From JAPHTQ01 sp046484535 (lineage in GTDB: Bacteria; Pseudomonadota; Gammaproteobacteria; Thiohalomonadales; Thiohalomonadaceae): a stretch of 26,226 bases of DNA. The notes below the pieces were generated by a model, which was not told the DNA's origin, ran no database searches, and saw nothing but the letters and a program-made list of their open reading frames with translations. This document shows, piece after piece, positions 23,284 through 26,226 of this stretch. The stretch spans positions 1 to 26,226 of the forward strand of contig JAWOIT010000017.1 in the NCBI GenBank assembly GCA_046484535.1, read 5' to 3'. Within the stretch, counting starts at the first letter, position 1, and every line of letters starts with the position of its first letter. The translations under genes and the position numbers were made by a program.

Positions 23284-25212
23284 ATGCACAATAAAAAACG
23301 ATTAATCGCCGCCGTCCTGGCCGGCGTCTCTACAGCGGCTCCGGCTGCCGAGCAAGAGGTAGCCCCTATCATCGTCACCGCGACACGCCATGCGATGAGC
23401 GACACCGACGCCCCCTATGCGTCCGAAGTTCATACCCGATCCGACATCAGCCAATCCGGCGCCCGCGGGCTGTACGACTACCTCGACCGCAACACCTCGC
23501 TGACCGTAATGCCAAGCTACGGCAACCCGTTTAGCCAGAAGCTCGATATGCGCGGTTTCGGTATCGGCAGCGGCTATCAGAACATCGTGGTTACCGTGGA
23601 CGGACGTCGGCTCAACAATGTCGATATGGTTCCGCAGCTACTCGGCGCTATCCCGTTGGCGAGCATCGAACAGATCGAGATCACCAAAGGCAGCGGTTCG
23701 GTGATCTACGGCGATGGCGCCACAGCCGGCGCCATTCACATCCATACCCGAAAAGACACCGGCGTCTCGGCCAGTGTCAGCGCCGGCAATCACGGCGTTA
23801 GCAACACCTCAGTCAGCGCGGGATTGAACGAGGGCATTGCCGCTCTCAACATCTATGCCGAAAACTACCATCACGACGGCTTCAGCGACCGTGACATCAA
23901 CAACCGTCGCGATGCGGCCAACAGCAATACCACCCATGCCGAATTGTCACTCTTCCCCACCGACATTCTGGAGCTTCGCCTGGGCGGCGGGCAAAGTCGC
24001 ATCGACACCACCTACCGCGGCAGCCTGACCCAGGAGCAGTTCGAGGAAGACCCTGCGCAAAACGGCGGCGATGACTACACCAATCAGCTCTATAACGTCG
24101 ATGAACTCAACGCCGGGCTTACCGCCGAAATCAATCCGTCGCTCAAACTGAGCTTTGACCATTTCAGCGAAGATAAACTCTCCGAATATTCATCGGGCTG
24201 GTCATCCGACTATGAAAACCGCTCCAACGAACTGGCCCTGAGCTATCAACAGGGCGCGCTAACTTTCAGCGGCGGCATTCAACGCTTTGCCGGCACCCGC
24301 TACGGACTCGACAACGAGACCGACAAGACCAACCGGGCCGCCTACCTACAGGGTGACTACGCTTTAGGAAAAACCACGGTCTCGCTTGGCGGGCGCCGCG
24401 CCGAAGTCGAATACCGCTACAATCCGGACACCGGCGACACGCTCGATGAGACCATTGACCTGAACGCTTACGATATCGGCGTCAACCATCGCTACAACAA
24501 ACGTCTCAGCCTTTTCGCCAATTACAACAACGCCTTTCAGGCGCCGGATATCGATCGCTTCTTTACCACCGACTGGTTCACCATGACCACCAGCTTCAAC
24601 GGCTTTATCGAACCGGCCCACAGCAAGACACTCAACATCGGCCTCAATCATGTAACGGCGCGTAACCGGATCAAACTGACCACCTTCTACAGCGAATTGA
24701 CCGATGAGATCTACTACTACAAGACCGGACCGTGGAGCGGCCTTAACACCAATATCGACGAGTCCCACAAATACGGTCTTGAACTGCAGGCACGGCATCA
24801 GTTCAACCGTCGCTTCAGCACCTCGCTCAACTATGCCTACACCCGTGCCATTATCGACAGCGAGGACAGCGCGGACGGCGAATTTGACGGCAATGAACTG
24901 CCCGGCGTCTCCGCCCACACCGCCACCGTTTCACTCGACTATCAGCCAACTGAGCGCAGCCGTGTCGATCTCAGCCACACCTACCGCAGCGAAGCCTATG
25001 CGGCGGAGGACTTCGGTAACGATTTCGAGCAGAAACAGGCGGCCTACAACAGCACCGCCATCGGTTATCATTACCAGGTAGGAAAAATGGAGTTGTTCGC
25101 CAAGGTGGATAACCTCTTTGAAGAGGAGAACGGCGTGTGGGTCCGCGACGATGCCATCTATCCGGTCAACTTTACCCGCAACTGGCGTGTGGGTCTGAAC
25201 GCAGAGTTCTAA
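23284..25212 (+). CDS. btuB: TonB-dependent outer-membrane receptor, BtuB-like
   Basis: A 642-residue receptor with a signal peptide (1-22, ending APAA), a TonB box close to the mature N-terminus (PIIVTATR, 28-35), a plug domain (about 40-155, with DMRGFGIGSGYQNIVVTVDG and QIEITKGSGSVIYGDGATAG) and a 22-strand barrel ending NWRVGLNAEF with the terminal Phe used for outer-membrane insertion. GAGGAAG lies just before the ATG. Because it is directly controlled by a cobalamin riboswitch and followed by tonB and a cobalamin adenosyltransferase, cobalamin or another corrinoid is the likely ligand. That is context-based; the sequence itself shows only the receptor class. Confidence 0.92.
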   Translation: MHNKKRLIAAVLAGVSTAAPAAEQEVAPIIVTATRHAMSDTDAPYASEVHTRSDISQSGARGLYDYLDRNTSLTVMPSYGNPFSQKLDMRGFGIGSGYQNIVVTVDGRRLNNVDMVPQLLGAIPLASIEQIEITKGSGSVIYGDGATAGAIHIHTRKDTGVSASVSAGNHGVSNTSVSAGLNEGIAALNIYAENYHHDGFSDRDINNRRDAANSNTTHAELSLFPTDILELRLGGGQSRIDTTYRGSLTQEQFEEDPAQNGGDDYTNQLYNVDELNAGLTAEINPSLKLSFDHFSEDKLSEYSSGWSSDYENRSNELALSYQQGALTFSGGIQRFAGTRYGLDNETDKTNRAAYLQGDYALGKTTVSLGGRRAEVEYRYNPDTGDTLDETIDLNAYDIGVNHRYNKRLSLFANYNNAFQAPDIDRFFTTDWFTMTTSFNGFIEPAHSKTLNIGLNHVTARNRIKLTTFYSELTDEIYYYKTGPWSGLNTNIDESHKYGLELQARHQFNRRFSTSLNYAYTRAIIDSEDSADGEFDGNELPGVSAHTATVSLDYQPTERSRVDLSHTYRSEAYAAEDFGNDFEQKQAAYNSTAIGYHYQVGKMELFAKVDNLFEEENGVWVRDDAIYPVNFTRNWRVGLNAEF

Positions 25213-25220
25213 CAAAGGCC

Positions 25221-25940
25221 ATGACCTTGACCGCCGGCCGCCCCATCAGCCCGACACCACAACGACTTCCACTGTTGTGGTTCGTGCTTGTCTCGCTGAT
25301 CCTGCACGGGGCGGTGTTGACAGGATGGCCGGCGGCAAGGCCACTCACCGTTGGTGAGACCGCCACTGCCGACGAAAACATCACTCTGCAGGCGGTCTTG
25401 ACCCGGCCTGAACCGATAGCGGAAAAAAAGACCGAACAACCTGTAGCGGCCGAACCCAAACCGAAGAGGCCGCACACAAAAGCTTCAGCACACCCCAAAG
25501 CCGACTCCCGTCCGAATAAAAGGGTTGCTGAAAAAACCGTCATAAGCACGAGGCAAAATCCCCCGGCAACGCCTCCCTCGCAAGACTCCCAAGCGGAGAA
25601 GTCAGCGACCGAAAAGGACGCACCGGATCAAAAAGGCGCCACCACCGAGCTGAGCGAGCCTGAACGCCATCGCCTGCTGGGCCGAATACGTCTTGCTCTT
25701 GCCGAACACTTCCGTTACCCCTTACAGGCCCGTCGTCTCGGCCGGCAGGGGGAGGTCGTACTTGCTTTCCGCCTTGAGTCCGACGGTCGCATTCTCGATG
25801 CCCGAATCGCCTCCAGTTCCGGCTATGGGGTACTGGACCGCGCCGCGCTTGAGGCGCTCGACAAGGTGAAAGGCATCAGGCACGAAGGGCATCGGAGCAT
25901 TAATCTGCAACTCCCTGTTATCTACCGTCTGGAGGGCTAG
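25221..25940 (+). CDS. tonB: TonB energy-transducing protein dedicated to the B12 operon
   Basis: A 239-residue inner-membrane-anchored protein. The single helix at 17-36 contains the Ser25-x3-His29 pair (SLILH) that couples TonB to ExbB/ExbD. A long Pro/Lys/Ala/Glu-rich periplasmic spacer (about 60-145) and a C-terminal TonB domain follow (about 155-239: FRYPLQARRLGRQGEVVLAF, SSSGYGVLDRAALEAL). The start ATG at 25221, 8 bases after the btuB stop, is chosen because an upstream open frame starting at 25137 lies inside btuB and has no membrane signal. exbB and exbD are absent here. Its position right after btuB suggests it serves that receptor. Confidence 0.9.
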   Translation: MTLTAGRPISPTPQRLPLLWFVLVSLILHGAVLTGWPAARPLTVGETATADENITLQAVLTRPEPIAEKKTEQPVAAEPKPKRPHTKASAHPKADSRPNKRVAEKTVISTRQNPPATPPSQDSQAEKSATEKDAPDQKGATTELSEPERHRLLGRIRLALAEHFRYPLQARRLGRQGEVVLAFRLESDGRILDARIASSSGYGVLDRAALEALDKVKGIRHEGHRSINLQLPVIYRLEG

Positions 25941-25948
25941 TTACTGAT

Positions 25949-26226
25949 ATGGGACATCGACTATCCAAGATCTACACCCGCACCGGCGACAGCGGCACCA
26001 CCGGCCTTGGCGACGGCAGCCGGGTGGAGAAAAACCATATCCGCGTGGAAGCCTTCGGCACGGTGGACGAGCTGAACAGCGCCATCGGCACGGTGCGCGC
26101 CGAACCTCTGCCCGAAGGTATGGATGAAGTCTTCAGCGCCATTCAGCACCGACTGTTCGATCTCGGCGGTGAACTTTCGGTCCCCGGCTATCAGGTGATC
26201 GAAAACAGCGATATCGAAGCGCTCGA
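25949..26226 (+). CDS. Cob(I)alamin adenosyltransferase, PduO type (5' part)
   Basis: The window ends after 92 codons. The N-terminus carries the PduO/ATR signature: KIYTRTGDSGTTGLGDGSRVEK (7-28), which forms the ATP-binding loop, followed by EAFGTVDELNSAIG (34-47). The enzyme transfers adenosyl from ATP to Co(I) corrinoid to give coenzyme B12. The start ATG lies 8 bases after the tonB stop; GGAGGG about 12 bases before it is a rather distant ribosome-binding site. It is the third gene behind the cobalamin riboswitch, so imported corrinoid is converted to cofactor by the same operon. The 3' end is not visible. Confidence 0.93.
   Translation, partial: MGHRLSKIYTRTGDSGTTGLGDGSRVEKNHIRVEAFGTVDELNSAIGTVRAEPLPEGMDEVFSAIQHRLFDLGGELSVPGYQVIENSDIEAL

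Noticed and set aside
1..26226. CRISPR arrays, tRNA or rRNA genes, toxin-antitoxin pairs, transposases
   Set aside because: None seen. The repeats found are isolated palindromes or inverted pairs with no regular spacers and no associated genes.

Overview
The window looks like a chromosomal segment of a free-living, GC-rich gammaproteobacterium. Nearly every recognisable protein (PhoB/PhoR, IlvD, ArgE, ArgA, Dam, PtsP, RppH, BtuB/C/D) has the domain order and length of its gammaproteobacterial form. A lineage close to non-enteric environmental groups is plausible, but I cannot name a genus from the sequence alone. No rRNA, tRNA, CRISPR array, transposase or phage gene is visible. The accessory signals are small palindromic repeats, not mobile genes.

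Layout. (1) 1-2650, minus strand: the phosphate-starvation block, with the 5' part of pstS behind a four-half-site Pho box array, then phoR and phoB, with a probable Pho box before phoB. (2) 2673-6359: ilvD and a secreted PstS-like/OmpA fusion gene, bracketed by two inverted copies of a MITE/REP-like element of about 110 bp. The fusion gene also has a Pho-box-like site. (3) 6480-11994, plus strand: a likely envelope transport operon made of a TetR repressor with an operator at its own predicted start site, an RND/MMPL permease, a LolA-like periplasmic protein and a DUF1302-type outer-membrane barrel. (4) 12040-12495: a stand-alone CZB zinc-binding protein. (5) 12784-16354: argE, argA and dam, with argA and dam overlapping by one base. 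(6) 16386-19227, minus: rppH followed by ptsP. (7) 19387-21789, plus: a HAD phosphatase followed by a BtuC/BtuD-type ABC importer. (8) 21780-22541, minus: an orphan ParA-type ATPase. (9) 22906-26226, plus: a cobalamin riboswitch, a BtuB-like TonB-dependent receptor, a dedicated TonB, and the start of a PduO-type cobalamin adenosyltransferase.

How the parts work together. PhoR/PhoB should drive pstS and probably the PstS-OmpA fusion, giving a phosphate capture module with one free and one wall-anchored binding protein. BtuB, TonB, BtuC, BtuD and the adenosyltransferase form an uptake-to-cofactor route for vitamin B12, but no BtuF binding protein is present in the window. The TetR-RND-LolA-like-barrel set spans inner membrane, periplasm and outer membrane. 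It is the best candidate here for a poorly described system; its substrate cannot be read from sequence, though relatives move lipids or other hydrophobic compounds.
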